From the NCBI RefSeq assembly GCF_014205225.1, contig NZ_JACHNB010000001.1, positions 1,240,001 to 1,304,000 of the forward strand: a stretch of 64,000 nucleotides of DNA, given 5' to 3'. Positions 8,861 through 17,215 of the stretch are shown piece after piece. Below the pieces are notes generated by a model, which worked only from the letters and a program-made list of their open reading frames with translations, was not told the DNA's origin and did no database searches. Both the position numbers and the translations under genes were made by a program. The DNA comes from Actinoplanes octamycinicus. GTDB lineage: Bacteria; Actinomycetota; Actinomycetes; Mycobacteriales; Micromonosporaceae. Numbering within the stretch: the stretch's first letter is position 1; each line of letters begins with the position of its first letter.

Positions 8861-9631
8861 CTATTCGGCGCCCGGCGAGACGATCTCGGTGATCCGGATG
8901 CCGAAGTTCTCGTCCACCACGACCACCTCGCCGCGGGCGATCAACCGGCCGTTGACCAGCAGGTCGGCCGGACTGCCGGCGGCCCGGTCCAGCTCGACGA
9001 TGGCGCCCGGGGTGAGCGAGAGCAGCTCGCGCACGCTCATCCGGGTGCGGCCCAGCTCGGCGGAGACCTCCATCTCCACGTCGTGCAGCATGTCCAGCCC
9101 GCCGCGCCGGCCCACCGCGGGCGCGGTCCGCTGGGCCACCCCGCCTCCACCGGCCGCCGCCGCGGCGGCGACCAGCGGATCCTCGCTGGGCCAGGGGCTG
9201 AGCGAGAGCGCCAGCACCGCCCGGACGTCCTCGTCGTCGCGCAGCGGGATGGCGACCGAGCCCTCCTTGGCGGCCAGCGCGCTCAGCGCCACCTGCGGCT
9301 CCATCAGCTGGCCGGGGTCCAGGACCACCGGCCCGAAGACCCGGGAGGCCGCCTCCAGCGCCGGCCGGACCGCCGCGGTCAGGTCCAGCTCGCCGAGCGG
9401 GCTCTCCTTGAGCGCGTCCGCCAGGTCCTGGCCGACCACCACGACGACCTCGCCGTTGGCCGCGCCGCTGAACCGCGCGGTGATCGCCTGGCCCTCGATC
9501 ACCGTCCCGGCGTCGGGGACCACCGGATCGCCGGCGACCAGGGCCCGGCTGGTGGGCAGCACGGCCAGCGCGGCGTCCGCCGCGTTCCGGGCGAGGATCA
9601 GCTGCGGCGCGGTGATGGTGGGGGCGGTCAT
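8861..9631 (-). CDS. fliN: Flagellar motor switch protein FliN (FliY-like long form)
   Basis: 256 residues, longer than classic FliN (about 100-140). The C-terminal 80 residues are the SpoA/FliN domain ([66 protein letters not shown]). The N-terminal 150 residues look like a degenerate CheC-type fold, as in FliY, though without a clear phosphatase ExxN pair. FliN forms the lower C-ring of the motor. Its ATG overlaps the fliM stop by four bases. Confidence 0.93.
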   Translation of the reverse strand: MTAPTITAPQLILARNAADAALAVLPTSRALVAGDPVVPDAGTVIEGQAITARFSGAANGEVVVVVGQDLADALKESPLGELDLTAAVRPALEAASRVFGPVVLDPGQLMEPQVALSALAAKEGSVAIPLRDDEDVRAVLALSLSPWPSEDPLVAAAAAAGGGGVAQRTAPAVGRRGGLDMLHDVEMEVSAELGRTRMSVRELLSLTPGAIVELDRAAGSPADLLVNGRLIARGEVVVVDENFGIRITEIVSPGAE

Positions 9632-10578
9632 GAGCGGCCAGACTCCTTGGACTCGTTCTCGTTGGGGGACGGCACGACGAGACAGGCGAGCCGCGCGCCC
9701 TGATTACCGGGAACGGCATGCGCGAAGACGATGTCGTTCACGGTCACCTCAAGCGGCCGGCTGGTCAGATGCCCGAGCGGCACGACGTCACCCGGACGTA
9801 GATCCACGATGTCATCGGTACGCATCCGGATGGGCTGGAATCGCACTGCTACGTCGATCGGAGCGGCGGAAAGTCCGGCCGTCAGGTTGCGCAGCGCCCG
9901 GTCCTTGGCCTGCCGCTCGGCCGCGCTGAGCACGACCGCCTCGGTCCGGGAGAGCACCGGCAGGATGGTGTTGAACGGCAGGCAGATCGTGGAGATGCAC
10001 TCCTCGGCGCCGATCTTGGTCTCGAACGAGGCCACCACGACCGCGTCGCCGGGCGCGTGCGCGCGCAGGAACTGCGCGTTGTACTCGATCTCCTTGAGCT
10101 TCGGCGAGATGTCCACCAGGCTCTCGAAGCCGTAGCGCATCTCGCCGAGCATCCGCTCGATCAGGCCGCGCAGCAGCGGCATCTCCACCTCGGTCAGCGG
10201 CCGCTCCGGCTGGGAGCCGCCGGGGCCGCCGAGCATGTGGTCGATCGCGGTCATCACCGCGGACTGGGCGATCTCGATCAGCACCGTGCCGGGCAACGGG
10301 TCGAGGGTGACCACCCCGATGATCGTCGGGTTGGCCAGCGACGCCACGTACTCGTCGTAGTTCAGCTGCTCGATGGAGATCAGGGAGACGTTGCTGACCG
10401 CGCGGAGCCGGGTGGTGAGCAGGGTGCCGCAGCTGCGCGCGTACGTCTCGAACGCGATCTGCAGGGTGCGGACGTGCTCCCGGGAGAGCTTGATCGGGCG
10501 GCGGAAGTCGTACGCCGTCGGCCCCCCACCTTGGCCACGGCGGGAGATCTTGCCCGGGGTGCGTGCGGCGGTGGTCAC
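9628..10578 (-). CDS. fliM: Flagellar motor switch protein FliM
   Basis: 316 residues. The middle domain carries the family pattern [46 protein letters not shown] and [17 protein letters not shown]; the C-terminal SpoA domain ends the protein. FliM couples phosphorylated CheY to rotor switching. The usual N-terminal CheY-binding peptide (LSQxEIDALL) is not evident; the first 30 residues are basic and Gly-rich. The start is GTG at 10578, only eight bases from the end of a FliA-type -10 element, so the mRNA may be leaderless. Confidence 0.94.
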   Translation of the reverse strand: MTTAARTPGKISRRGQGGGPTAYDFRRPIKLSREHVRTLQIAFETYARSCGTLLTTRLRAVSNVSLISIEQLNYDEYVASLANPTIIGVVTLDPLPGTVLIEIAQSAVMTAIDHMLGGPGGSQPERPLTEVEMPLLRGLIERMLGEMRYGFESLVDISPKLKEIEYNAQFLRAHAPGDAVVVASFETKIGAEECISTICLPFNTILPVLSRTEAVVLSAAERQAKDRALRNLTAGLSAAPIDVAVRFQPIRMRTDDIVDLRPGDVVPLGHLTSRPLEVTVNDIVFAHAVPGNQGARLACLVVPSPNENESKESGRS

Positions 10579-10585
10579 GTCGTCC

Positions 10586-10613
10586 TGATCGGCGGACTTC
10601 GCGAACCGCTGAG
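10586..10613 (-). promoter_or_regulatory. FliA (sigma-28)-type promoter for fliM-fliN-fliO-fliP-fliR-flhB-flhA
   Basis: On the - strand, CTCA, a 16-base spacer, and GCCGATCA; the sigma-28 consensus is TAAA-N15-GCCGATAA. Three more sites of the same form precede cheA, flbD and flgD. The -10 box ends eight bases before the GTG of fliM. Confidence 0.65.
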
Positions 10614-10647
10614 CGCTGGGGGCGCTTTATGCCCTTATTACACGGAT

Positions 10648-10675
10648 GGGCGGGTCTCCCGGAGGAGACCCGCCC
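10648..10675. terminator. Terminator after fliL
   Basis: Perfect 12-bp stem (10648-10659 with 10664-10675), four-base loop, 15 bases after the fliL stop and upstream of the fliM promoter. It separates the flbD-motAB-fliL unit from the fliM unit. Confidence 0.8.
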
Positions 10676-10689
10676 TGCCGTCGCCGGCC

Positions 10690-11145
10690 TTACTGCGTGA
10701 CGAACGAGGTGTAGTAGATGTCCATGACCATCTTCTTGCCGTCCTCGGTGTAAGCCTTGACCAGCTTGGCCACCAGTTCTTCCTTGAGCTTCTCGCGGCC
10801 CTCTTCGGTGGAGAGCTCGGCCACCGTCTTGCCGGTGTACTCGTCGATCGCCAGCTCGTAGGCCTCGCTCAGGTCGACCGCCTCCTCACCGGAGTCCTCG
10901 GTCTGCTGCAGGGCGAAGCCGAGCTTCAGGTAGTGCCCGTCGGCCAGGTTCACCGTGATGCTGTTCTCGGCCGCCGTGACGATGCCCTTGACCGGCGCCT
11001 TCGCCTCGGCCTTGTCGCCCTTGAGCATGAAGAACGCTCCGGCGCCGCCACCGCCCAGCACGACCAGCGCCAGGGCGATGACAACCATCATCATCTTGTT
11101 CGACTTCTTCGGCGCCTCGGCGGCCGTGTCCTTCTCGTCTGCCAT
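10690..11145 (-). CDS. fliL: Flagellar basal-body protein FliL
   Basis: 151 residues: short cytoplasmic Lys-rich start, one membrane helix (about 18-40), then the FliL domain ending DIYYTSFVTQ. FliL surrounds the stator units and supports torque generation. It is the last gene of the flbD-motA-motB-fliL unit, 15 bases after motB. Confidence 0.92.
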   Translation of the reverse strand: MADEKDTAAEAPKKSNKMMMVVIALALVVLGGGGAGAFFMLKGDKAEAKAPVKGIVTAAENSITVNLADGHYLKLGFALQQTEDSGEEAVDLSEAYELAIDEYTGKTVAELSTEEGREKLKEELVAKLVKAYTEDGKKMVMDIYYTSFVTQ

Positions 11146-11160
11146 CAGAACTCCCCCCGG

Positions 11161-12246
11161 TCAGTTACGTGTGTCAGCGGTGATCAGCGTGCTGTGGTCA
11201 GTGGTGCCGGTCGTGCCGGTCGACCCGGTGGTGCCGGTGCCGGCGGAGGCGTTGTCCGCCTCGACCTTCTTGGCCGCGGCCTCGGCGGCCGCCTTGGCCT
11301 CGGCCGTGGTCTGGCCGGCGTGCAGTTTCGCGTCGCTGCCGGCCGCCGCGGGCAGCAGCGCCGCCTGGTCGGCGGTGAGCATGGTCAGCACGACCACGTC
11401 CACCCGGCGGTTCATGGTGATCGAGCGCGGGTCCTTCGGGTCGATCAGCGGCTTGGTGTCCGAGAAGCCGACCGCGCTCAGCCGCTTCTTCGGGATCCCG
11501 TGCCCGGTGAAGTACCGGACCGTGGTGGAGGCTCGCGCCGCGGAGAGCTCCCAGCCGCTCGGGTAGTACTTGGTCTTCGCCTTGAGCTGGTTGGTGTTGC
11601 CGTCCACCTCGATGTTGTTCGGCAGCTTGGCCAGCGTCGGGGCGATCGCGCCGAGGATCTTCTCGCCGGTCGGGCGCAGGTCCGCCCGGTCGCCGGCGAA
11701 GACGACCTCGTTGGTCACCACGGTGATCACCAGACCGCGCTGGTCGATCGTGAACTTCACGTTGTTGAGCAGCTTGGCCGCGGCCAGGGCGTCCGAGATC
11801 TTGTTCTCGATCGCCTTCATGTTCTCGGCTTCCTTGACTGCCTTGTCGGCATTCGCGGAGGCCTTCTTACGGTCCTCGGCCTGGATCGCCCGCTCGACCG
11901 CTTCCTTCTGCTTCTGGTTCAGGCCCTCGGTGCCGGAGCTGCCGTCACCGGGGTTGGCGCCCGGGTCGATCTGCACGATCTGGGCGTTGTTCGAAGCGCC
12001 GTCCAGCGGGGCGTAGTTGCCGGTGAAGGCGGCGCTCTTGGAGCCGAAGCTCGCCGAGAGGCCCTGCGCCAGCTGGGCGAACTTCTTCTGGTTGATGTCA
12101 CTCATCGAGAACAGGACGACGAAGAGGACGAACAGCAGGGTGAGCATGTCGGCGTACGACACGAGCCAGCGCTCGTGGTTGACGTGCTCCTCGTGCTCTT
12201 CATGGCCCTTCTTCTTGCGCTTGGCGCCCCCGCCACCAGAGCTCAT
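11161..12246 (-). CDS. motB: Flagellar stator protein MotB
   Basis: 361 residues. The N-terminal cytoplasmic tail is basic and His/Glu-rich. The single membrane helix begins SYADMLTLLFVLFVVLFSM and carries the proton-channel Asp33. The C-terminal OmpA-like peptidoglycan-binding domain contains the loop FTGHGIPKKRLSAVGFSDTKP and NRRVDVVVL. MotB anchors the stator to the wall. The 70-residue C-terminal tail is Ala/Thr/Gly-rich. It lies five bases after motA. Confidence 0.95.
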   Translation of the reverse strand: MSSGGGGAKRKKKGHEEHEEHVNHERWLVSYADMLTLLFVLFVVLFSMSDINQKKFAQLAQGLSASFGSKSAAFTGNYAPLDGASNNAQIVQIDPGANPGDGSSGTEGLNQKQKEAVERAIQAEDRKKASANADKAVKEAENMKAIENKISDALAAAKLLNNVKFTIDQRGLVITVVTNEVVFAGDRADLRPTGEKILGAIAPTLAKLPNNIEVDGNTNQLKAKTKYYPSGWELSAARASTTVRYFTGHGIPKKRLSAVGFSDTKPLIDPKDPRSITMNRRVDVVVLTMLTADQAALLPAAAGSDAKLHAGQTTAEAKAAAEAAAKKVEADNASAGTGTTGSTGTTGTTDHSTLITADTRN

Positions 12247-12251
12247 GTAGA

Positions 12252-13043
12252 TCAGGCCGCCTTCTTCGAGGAGGCCGCAGCCTCAGCCTTCTTCATCTCG
12301 TCCGGCGGAAGCAGGCTCCGCAGCTTCTGGGCGACCAGACGCGGGTTGGAGCCGGCCTGGATCGCCAGCACACCGTCGATCACCAGCTCCATCTCCTCGG
12401 CCTCGACCGCGGAGAGCCGGGTCAACCGGGCCGCCATCGGGAGCCAGATGATGTTCGCGCTGAGCACGCCCCACAGGGTGGCGACGAACGCCGCGGAGAT
12501 CGAGTGGCCCAGGGTCTCGGGCTTGTCGAGGTTCTCCAGCACGTGCACCAGGCCCATGACCGTGCCGATGATGCCGATCGTCGGGGCGTAGCCGCCCATG
12601 TTCTCGAAGAACTTCTTGGCCGCGTTGTCGGCCTTCTTCTTGGCGGCGACCTCGGCGTGCAGGATGTCGTGCAGCTCGTCCGGGTCGGTGCCGTCGATGG
12701 CCAGCTGCAGACCCCGCTTGAGGAACGGGTGCTCGACCGTCTTGACCGCGTCCTCGAGGGCCAGCAGACCCTCGCGGCGGGCCCGCTCGGCCAGCTTCAC
12801 GACGTTGTCGAGCAGCTGGGTCGGCGGCGTCACCTTGGCGGTGAAGGCCTTCTTCAGCACCCCGACGAACCCGGTCGCGTCCTTGAGCACACCGCCGGCC
12901 ATGGCGGCGGCGAACGCGCCACCGAACACCAGCAGCATCGAGGGGATCAGGAGGATGGAGGCGGGCGAGCCGCCTTCCAGGATCTGGACGGTGAAGACGA
13001 TCACCAGTCCGGCGACCACTCCGACGATGGTTGAGATGTCCAT
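12252..13043 (-). CDS. motA: Flagellar stator protein MotA
   Basis: 263 residues with four membrane helices, a large cytoplasmic loop between helices two and three, and the conserved segment GGYAPTIGIIGTVMGLVHVLENL. MotA and MotB form the ion channel that drives rotation; the motor is probably proton-driven, given MotB Asp33. A charged, Ala/Lys-rich tail follows the last helix. The ATG sits next to the flbD stop (one base between), so the two are coupled. Confidence 0.95.
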   Translation of the reverse strand: MDISTIVGVVAGLVIVFTVQILEGGSPASILLIPSMLLVFGGAFAAAMAGGVLKDATGFVGVLKKAFTAKVTPPTQLLDNVVKLAERARREGLLALEDAVKTVEHPFLKRGLQLAIDGTDPDELHDILHAEVAAKKKADNAAKKFFENMGGYAPTIGIIGTVMGLVHVLENLDKPETLGHSISAAFVATLWGVLSANIIWLPMAARLTRLSAVEAEEMELVIDGVLAIQAGSNPRLVAQKLRSLLPPDEMKKAEAAASSKKAA

Positions 13044-13044
13044 G

Positions 13045-13326
13045 TCAGCGTTCCTTCCGGTGCAGCGGGAGCACCTTGGCGTCGAGCTCGTCGTCAGACG
13101 AGGCAGGGGCGGCAGCCACGGGCTCGGGCTCCATGCGACTTGCCTGGGCGATCAGCGAGGCGCGGTAATGACGCACCGAGTCGATGAATTCGGGCACGGA
13201 CTCGGCGATGACGTACTTGGTGCCGTCCACCAGGGTGACGACCGTGTCGGGCGTGCAGTCCACACGCTCGACCAGGTCCGGGTTCAGCGCGAACACGGCA
13301 CCGTTGATGCGAGTTACGAGGATCAA
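13045..13326 (-). CDS. flbD: Flagellar FlbD family protein
   Basis: 93 residues starting MILVTRINGAVFALNPDLVERVDCTPDTVVTLVDGTKYVIAE, the hallmark of the FlbD/SwrD family that supports stator torque in Bacillus. I chose TTG at 13326 because the family begins exactly here; an upstream frame would add 46 unrelated residues overlapping the promoter. A C-terminal extension of about 30 residues is charged. First gene of the flbD-motA-motB-fliL unit. Confidence 0.88.
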   Translation of the reverse strand: MILVTRINGAVFALNPDLVERVDCTPDTVVTLVDGTKYVIAESVPEFIDSVRHYRASLIAQASRMEPEPVAAAPASSDDELDAKVLPLHRKER

Positions 13327-13387
13327 GACTGTTCCGTCCTTGGGTCGTCCTTGGCTGGTGAAGGCCGTCCGTGGCCCTTCGCCTGTT

Positions 13388-13416
13388 ACTTCGGCCCGAC
13401 CTCGGTTGCCGATGAG
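13388..13416 (-). promoter_or_regulatory. FliA-type promoter for flbD-motA-motB-fliL
   Basis: CTCA, a 17-base spacer and GCCGAAGT on the - strand, leaving a leader of about 55 bases before the TTG of flbD. It lies just downstream of the flgE terminator. Confidence 0.6.
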
Positions 13417-13482
13417 ATCGAGCCGGTCGCTATCCGGGTGCGAGCGCCGCGACCTGCGCGGCACGTTCCCCCCACACGGAAA

Positions 13483-13518
13483 GCGGCCGGGACAGGCGTC
13501 TCCGCCCGTCCCGGCCGC
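13483..13518. terminator. Terminator after flgE
   Basis: Stem of 11 plus 4 bp with one A/C mismatch between them (13483-13498 with 13503-13518) and a TCTC loop, 20 bases after the flgE stop. Confidence 0.8.
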
Positions 13519-13537
13519 CGCCGAGAGACTGGTGCTA

Positions 13538-14863
13538 CTACCGCTTCATGCTGACGAGCTCCTGGAGCAGCTCGTCGGAGGTGGTGATGATGCGCGAGTT
13601 CGCCTGGAAGCCACGCTGGGCGATGACCAGGTTGGTGAACTCCTGGGCGAGGTCGACGTTCGACATCTCCAGGGCGCCACTGATCACCTGGCCCATGCCG
13701 GCGCTGCCGGGCTGCCCGACCTGGGCGTACCCGGAGTTGACCGTGCTGCGGTACAGCGAGTTGCCGACCTTCTCCAGGCCCTGGACGTTCTTGAAGGTGG
13801 CCATCGCGACCTGGCCGAGGACCTCCTTCAAGCCGTTGCTGTAGACACCGATGATCTGGCCGGTGTCGGAGACGGTGTAGGACAGCGAGGTGAGCGCGCC
13901 GGCGGTCTGCCCGTCGGTCTCGAACACCCGCGCGTCGGAGAGCCCCGAGTACGACGTGACATCGGTGATGTCGACGTTGTAGAGCGGTTTGGTGTTGTCG
14001 GCGGGGTCGGTGCCGATGTCGAACGAGAGCTTGAGCGTGGTGCCGTCCGCCTCGTACGCCTTGCCGTTCTTGTAGGTCAGCGTGGTGGCCGTGCCGATCG
14101 GCGTGGACGCCGGGTCCATCGGGTCGACGCCCTCCTCGTAGGTGTCCACCCGCCATTCCGAGGTGTTCGCGGCGTTGTCGTTCGCGGTCCGGGTGAACTT
14201 GGCGGTGACCGTGTGGGTGCCGCCCTGCGCGTCGTAGACCTTGACCGGGATCGTGGTGACGTAGCCCGGGTTACCCACCGGGGTGCCCTCGATGCCGTAG
14301 TTCTTCGGGTTGTTCACGTCCGGGATGTTGTCCGAGCTCAGGTTGCCCTTGAGGGTGATCTTCTTGGTCCGCTCCGGCTCGATCGTGGCGCCCAGCGGCA
14401 TCCGGATGTCGTCCGGCTTGCCCGCCGCGTTGACCACGCCGTTCTCCGCGGTCCAGCCCTGCACCGGCTCGCCGGTGGAGGTGGTCAGCAGGCCGTTGGC
14501 GTCGAAGGAGAACGAGCCGGCCCGGGTGTAGAGCATCTCGTTGCCGCTGCGGCTGATGAAGAAGCCGTCGCCCTGGATCATCATGTCCCCGGACTTGCCG
14601 GTGGTCTGCGCCGAGCCCTGGCTGAAGTTCTGGGTGATGCCGGCGACCCGGACACCGAGGCCGACCTGCGCCGGGTTGGTGCCGGCCTGGCCGTTCTGCG
14701 GCGCGCCGGCCGCGCCGATCATCTGGCTGAGGGTGTCCTGGAACTGCACCGTCGCCGCCTTGTAACCCGTCGTGTTGACGTTGGCGATGTTGTTGCCGGT
14801 GACGTCCATCATCTGCTGGTGCGCGTGCAGGCCGCTGATGCCGGAGTAAAGAGAACGCAGCAT
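13538..14863 (-). CDS. flgE: Flagellar hook protein FlgE
   Basis: 441 residues with the rod/hook N-terminal signature MLRSLYSGISGLHAHQQMMDVTGNNIANVNTTGYK, the basal-body core GDGFFISRSGNEMLYTRAGSFSFDANGLL, a variable Thr/Asn-rich middle domain and the C-terminal helix ALEMSNVDLAQEFTNLVIAQRGFQANSRIITTSDELLQELV. FlgE polymerises into the hook. It follows flgD after 39 bases; AAGGAGGAGG precedes the ATG region. Confidence 0.95.
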   Translation of the reverse strand: MLRSLYSGISGLHAHQQMMDVTGNNIANVNTTGYKAATVQFQDTLSQMIGAAGAPQNGQAGTNPAQVGLGVRVAGITQNFSQGSAQTTGKSGDMMIQGDGFFISRSGNEMLYTRAGSFSFDANGLLTTSTGEPVQGWTAENGVVNAAGKPDDIRMPLGATIEPERTKKITLKGNLSSDNIPDVNNPKNYGIEGTPVGNPGYVTTIPVKVYDAQGGTHTVTAKFTRTANDNAANTSEWRVDTYEEGVDPMDPASTPIGTATTLTYKNGKAYEADGTTLKLSFDIGTDPADNTKPLYNVDITDVTSYSGLSDARVFETDGQTAGALTSLSYTVSDTGQIIGVYSNGLKEVLGQVAMATFKNVQGLEKVGNSLYRSTVNSGYAQVGQPGSAGMGQVISGALEMSNVDLAQEFTNLVIAQRGFQANSRIITTSDELLQELVSMKR

Positions 14864-14902
14864 GGAGGTATTCCTTCGCGATAAGGAGGAGGAATGACGG
14901 AA

Positions 14903-15343
14903 TTAGGCGGTCTGCTGAATCTCCGTGACCTTGGACAGCTCTACATCCGTGTTCCCGACCTTGAGCGTCGGTTCGCTGTCTCCGTTGAGCTTCGCCGCGG
15001 ACACCACCCCGGTCTGCATCTGACCGAGCGGGTCCATGTACGTGACGGTTTTGCCGACCAGCGCGCTGGCGTTCACCATCCGCTGGCCCTTCATCATGCT
15101 GATCATGTCTTCCAGCTTCTCGACCTGCGTGAACTGCGCGGTCTGTGCCAGGAACTGGGTCGAGTCCGCCGGATTCGACGGGTCCTGGTACTTCAGCTGG
15201 GCGACCAGCAGCTTGAGGAAGGTGTCCTTGTCGCCGAGGTCCTTGCCCTTGGCCGCCTGCTTCGCGGCTTCGGCCTTCTGAGCGGCGGCTGCCTGCGCGG
15301 CTTCCGACGAGGCGCCGGAACCACCGATTCCAGAGGTCGTCAT
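14903..15343 (-). CDS. flgD: Flagellar hook-capping protein FlgD
   Basis: 146 residues. The conserved N-terminal region DTFLKLLVAQLKYQDPSNPADSTQFLAQTAQFTQVEKLEDM is FlgD; a short Tudor-like part follows. It is shorter than enteric FlgD (about 230 aa) because the FnIII-like part is absent, as in other Gram-positive FlgD proteins. It scaffolds hook assembly and is discarded afterwards. First gene of the flgD-flgE unit. Confidence 0.93.
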   Translation of the reverse strand: MTTSGIGGSGASSEAAQAAAAQKAEAAKQAAKGKDLGDKDTFLKLLVAQLKYQDPSNPADSTQFLAQTAQFTQVEKLEDMISMMKGQRMVNASALVGKTVTYMDPLGQMQTGVVSAAKLNGDSEPTLKVGNTDVELSKVTEIQQTA

Positions 15344-15377
15344 TGACTGCTCCTGTCCCTTGGCAAGCTCAACCTAA

Positions 15378-15404
15378 GCTTCGGCCCGGGCCCGGATTTG
15401 CTTA
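15378..15404 (-). promoter_or_regulatory. FliA-type promoter for flgD-flgE
   Basis: TAAG, exactly 15 bases, then GCCGAAGC on the - strand, one of the closest matches in the window to the sigma-28 consensus TAAA-N15-GCCGATAA. Read as CTAA it has the same 16-base spacing as the fliM and cheA sites. Confidence 0.65.
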
Positions 15405-15415
15405 GCCACAAATTT

Positions 15416-15443
15416 GCGGGCCCGCCGATCCCGGCGGGCCCGC
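15416..15443. terminator. Terminator at the end of the chemotaxis operon
   Basis: Perfect 12-bp GC stem (15416-15427 with 15432-15443) and a four-base loop, 40 bases after the CheX-like stop. It sits immediately upstream of the flgD promoter, so the intergenic space holds both a terminator and a promoter. Confidence 0.82.
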
Positions 15444-15482
15444 AATGAACAATCTTCGATTTTTAGCGCTCAAATCCAGCCC

Positions 15483-15971
15483 TCAGGGCGCCAGCGAGAG
15501 GCTGAGCTTGCCCTTGCCGTAGCGGTTCACCTCGACCATCAGGTCCAGCCGGCGGCCCAGGGCGAGCAGCACCGCGCGGGCGTCGCCCGGGAGCTCCATG
15601 CCCGGGTAGATCACCTGGTAGAGCTTGATGTGCGGGGCGCCCTCCTTGTTCAGCAGGCTGGTGAAGATGTTGCACAGCTCGAAGACGTTCTCCGCCAGGT
15701 TCGGGAAGAGCTGCTTCTCGTCGATGCTGTCCTCGGCGGCGCCGGCCGGCAGCAGACCGAGCGCGGCGCCGGCGTTCGCCGCCAGGCTCAGCTGCATGCC
15801 CATGGCCGCGTAGATCTTCTGACCGGCGTCGGTGAAGATCGCGACCGTGGCGGTCTTGATCTCCTCCGCGCTGAGCGGGTCGCCGGGGCTGACAGTCACC
15901 TCACGGCCGAGAAGGTCCTCGAAAAGGTTGCGTACGGCTAAAGAGCCGGGAAGAACCGAGACGTCTGACAT
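15483..15971 (-). CDS. CheC/CheX-like protein at the end of the chemotaxis operon
   Basis: 162 residues, not an obvious match to a named family. It carries E94-x3-E98-x2-N101 followed by Pro123, close to the [D/S]-x3-E-x2-N-(about 22)-P phosphatase motif of CheC, CheX and FliY. Length and alternation of strands and helices also fit a single CheX-type domain. If active it would dephosphorylate CheY-P. It lies seven bases after a cheY gene. The function is inferred from this motif and position; a non-catalytic relative is possible because the first acidic/Ser position is Glu. Confidence 0.6.
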   Translation of the reverse strand: MSDVSVLPGSLAVRNLFEDLLGREVTVSPGDPLSAEEIKTATVAIFTDAGQKIYAAMGMQLSLAANAGAALGLLPAGAAEDSIDEKQLFPNLAENVFELCNIFTSLLNKEGAPHIKLYQVIYPGMELPGDARAVLLALGRRLDLMVEVNRYGKGKLSLSLAP

Positions 15972-15978
15972 GTCGCAA

Positions 15979-16341
15979 TCATCCCAAAATAGGAGCGAAA
16001 ACTTCGTCGAATCGCTCAGCGGTGAAGGGCTTGACGATGAAAAACGCCGAGCCGGAGGCTTCGGCAGCCGTCTTCATCTCGGGCGTGCACTCCGAGGTGA
16101 CGAAACCGAACTTGACGTTGTTGCCGGCCGCCCGGAGTTGCCGCAACACCTCGATACCGGTCATTCCGGGCATATTCCAGTCGGAGATGACCAGATCCGG
16201 CTTCTCCGCCGTGGCCTTGTCGAACGCCTCCTGCCCGTCAGCGGCCTCGACCAGGTCGTGGTCGCCGAACCCGGCCTGCCGCAGGGTACGGACGACGATC
16301 TGCCGCATCACCCGGCTGTCATCGGCGATGAGGATCTTCAT
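15979..16341 (-). CDS. cheY: Response regulator CheY (second copy)
   Basis: 120-residue single receiver domain: DD at 7-8, phospho-acceptor D54 in ISDWNMPGMTG, Thr in VTSE and Lys in IVKPF. Its ATG overlaps the cheX stop by four bases, and the RBS is GGAGG. CheY-P binds FliM to switch rotation. Two CheY proteins in one operon suggest that one drives the motor and the other acts as a phosphate sink. Confidence 0.9.
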   Translation of the reverse strand: MKILIADDSRVMRQIVVRTLRQAGFGDHDLVEAADGQEAFDKATAEKPDLVISDWNMPGMTGIEVLRQLRAAGNNVKFGFVTSECTPEMKTAAEASGSAFFIVKPFTAERFDEVFAPILG

Positions 16342-16823
16342 GCACCCTCCTCCTTCGTGTCGGTGCTGCTCTGCCACATCGAAATGGACACCGGCTCGCC
16401 TTCCCAGAGTCCATAGACGCCGCTGATGCGCTCGGTGTTCGGATAACGCGCCGAGCTCTCCGGCGCGAGCACCACTTGCGGGAGCGACAGCTGCGCTCCC
16501 GGCGGGAGCATCGCCTTGACGTTGCCGCCGACGATGTTCGCCAGTTCGCCGAGCGTGTCGGAGATGTCCTCCTCGCTGACCTCCTCCAGCTCCATGGCCA
16601 GGAAGGCGGCCGCGGCGCGCTGGGCGGCGGCCCGGGAGGACGCGTACACGACGTGCCCGGTCCAGGATCCGGTGATGGAGACCGACGAATGGACCTCGGA
16701 GGGCTGGTTCTCGTCGTACGTCTGCATCAGCGGGCTGACGCCCTCCGGATCCAGGTACGACTCCCAAACCTGCTCCACCATCTCAGCGAGGTCGTTCTCG
16801 TCCACCTCGACTTCGACACTCAT
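16338..16823 (-). CDS. cheX: CheY-P phosphatase CheX
   Basis: 161 residues with D89-x3-E93-x2-N96 in ISDTLGELANIVGGNVKAMLP, the catalytic helix of CheX phosphatases (Glu/Asn orient water for attack on CheY-P). The N-terminal 20 residues are strongly acidic. It overlaps its neighbours cheY (upstream) and cheY (downstream) by four bases each, so this is a cheY-cheX-cheY coupled set. No CheZ is present in the window. Confidence 0.85.
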   Translation of the reverse strand: MSVEVEVDENDLAEMVEQVWESYLDPEGVSPLMQTYDENQPSEVHSSVSITGSWTGHVVYASSRAAAQRAAAAFLAMELEEVSEEDISDTLGELANIVGGNVKAMLPPGAQLSLPQVVLAPESSARYPNTERISGVYGLWEGEPVSISMWQSSTDTKEEGA

Positions 16824-17215
16824 GAGTTCGCTCCGGTCGGGACGAGGCCCAGCAGGGCCAGCTTTTCGATCATGGCACCTTCGGTGAAGGGTTTGATCAC
16901 ATATTCATGGGCGCCCGCGGCGAGCGCCCGGACGATCTGGCTCTGTTCGCTCTCGGTGGTGACCATCACCAGGGTCATCTCCCGCAGCCGCGGATCGGCC
17001 CGGACCTTCATCACGAACTCGAGCCCGTTCATGTTGGGCATGTTCCAGTCGATGAGCGCCAGCTCCGGCACCTCGGTCATGTCGGCCAGCAGGTCGAGCG
17101 CTTCCTTGCCGTCGCCGGCCTCGACCGCCTCGAAGCTGAGCTTCGTGACGATGCGTTTGAGGATCATGCGCATCGCGCGCGAGTCATCGATCACCATGGC
17201 GCGCATCGGCGTCAT
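16820..17215 (-). CDS. cheY: Response regulator CheY (first copy)
   Basis: 131 residues; receiver domain with D10-D11, phospho-acceptor D56 in LIDWNMPNMNG, Thr in MVTTES and Lys in VIKPF. The GTG or ATG region overlaps the cheR stop by four bases. Differences from the second copy are spread throughout, so it is not a recent duplicate. Confidence 0.92.
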   Translation of the reverse strand: MTPMRAMVIDDSRAMRMILKRIVTKLSFEAVEAGDGKEALDLLADMTEVPELALIDWNMPNMNGLEFVMKVRADPRLREMTLVMVTTESEQSQIVRALAAGAHEYVIKPFTEGAMIEKLALLGLVPTGANS

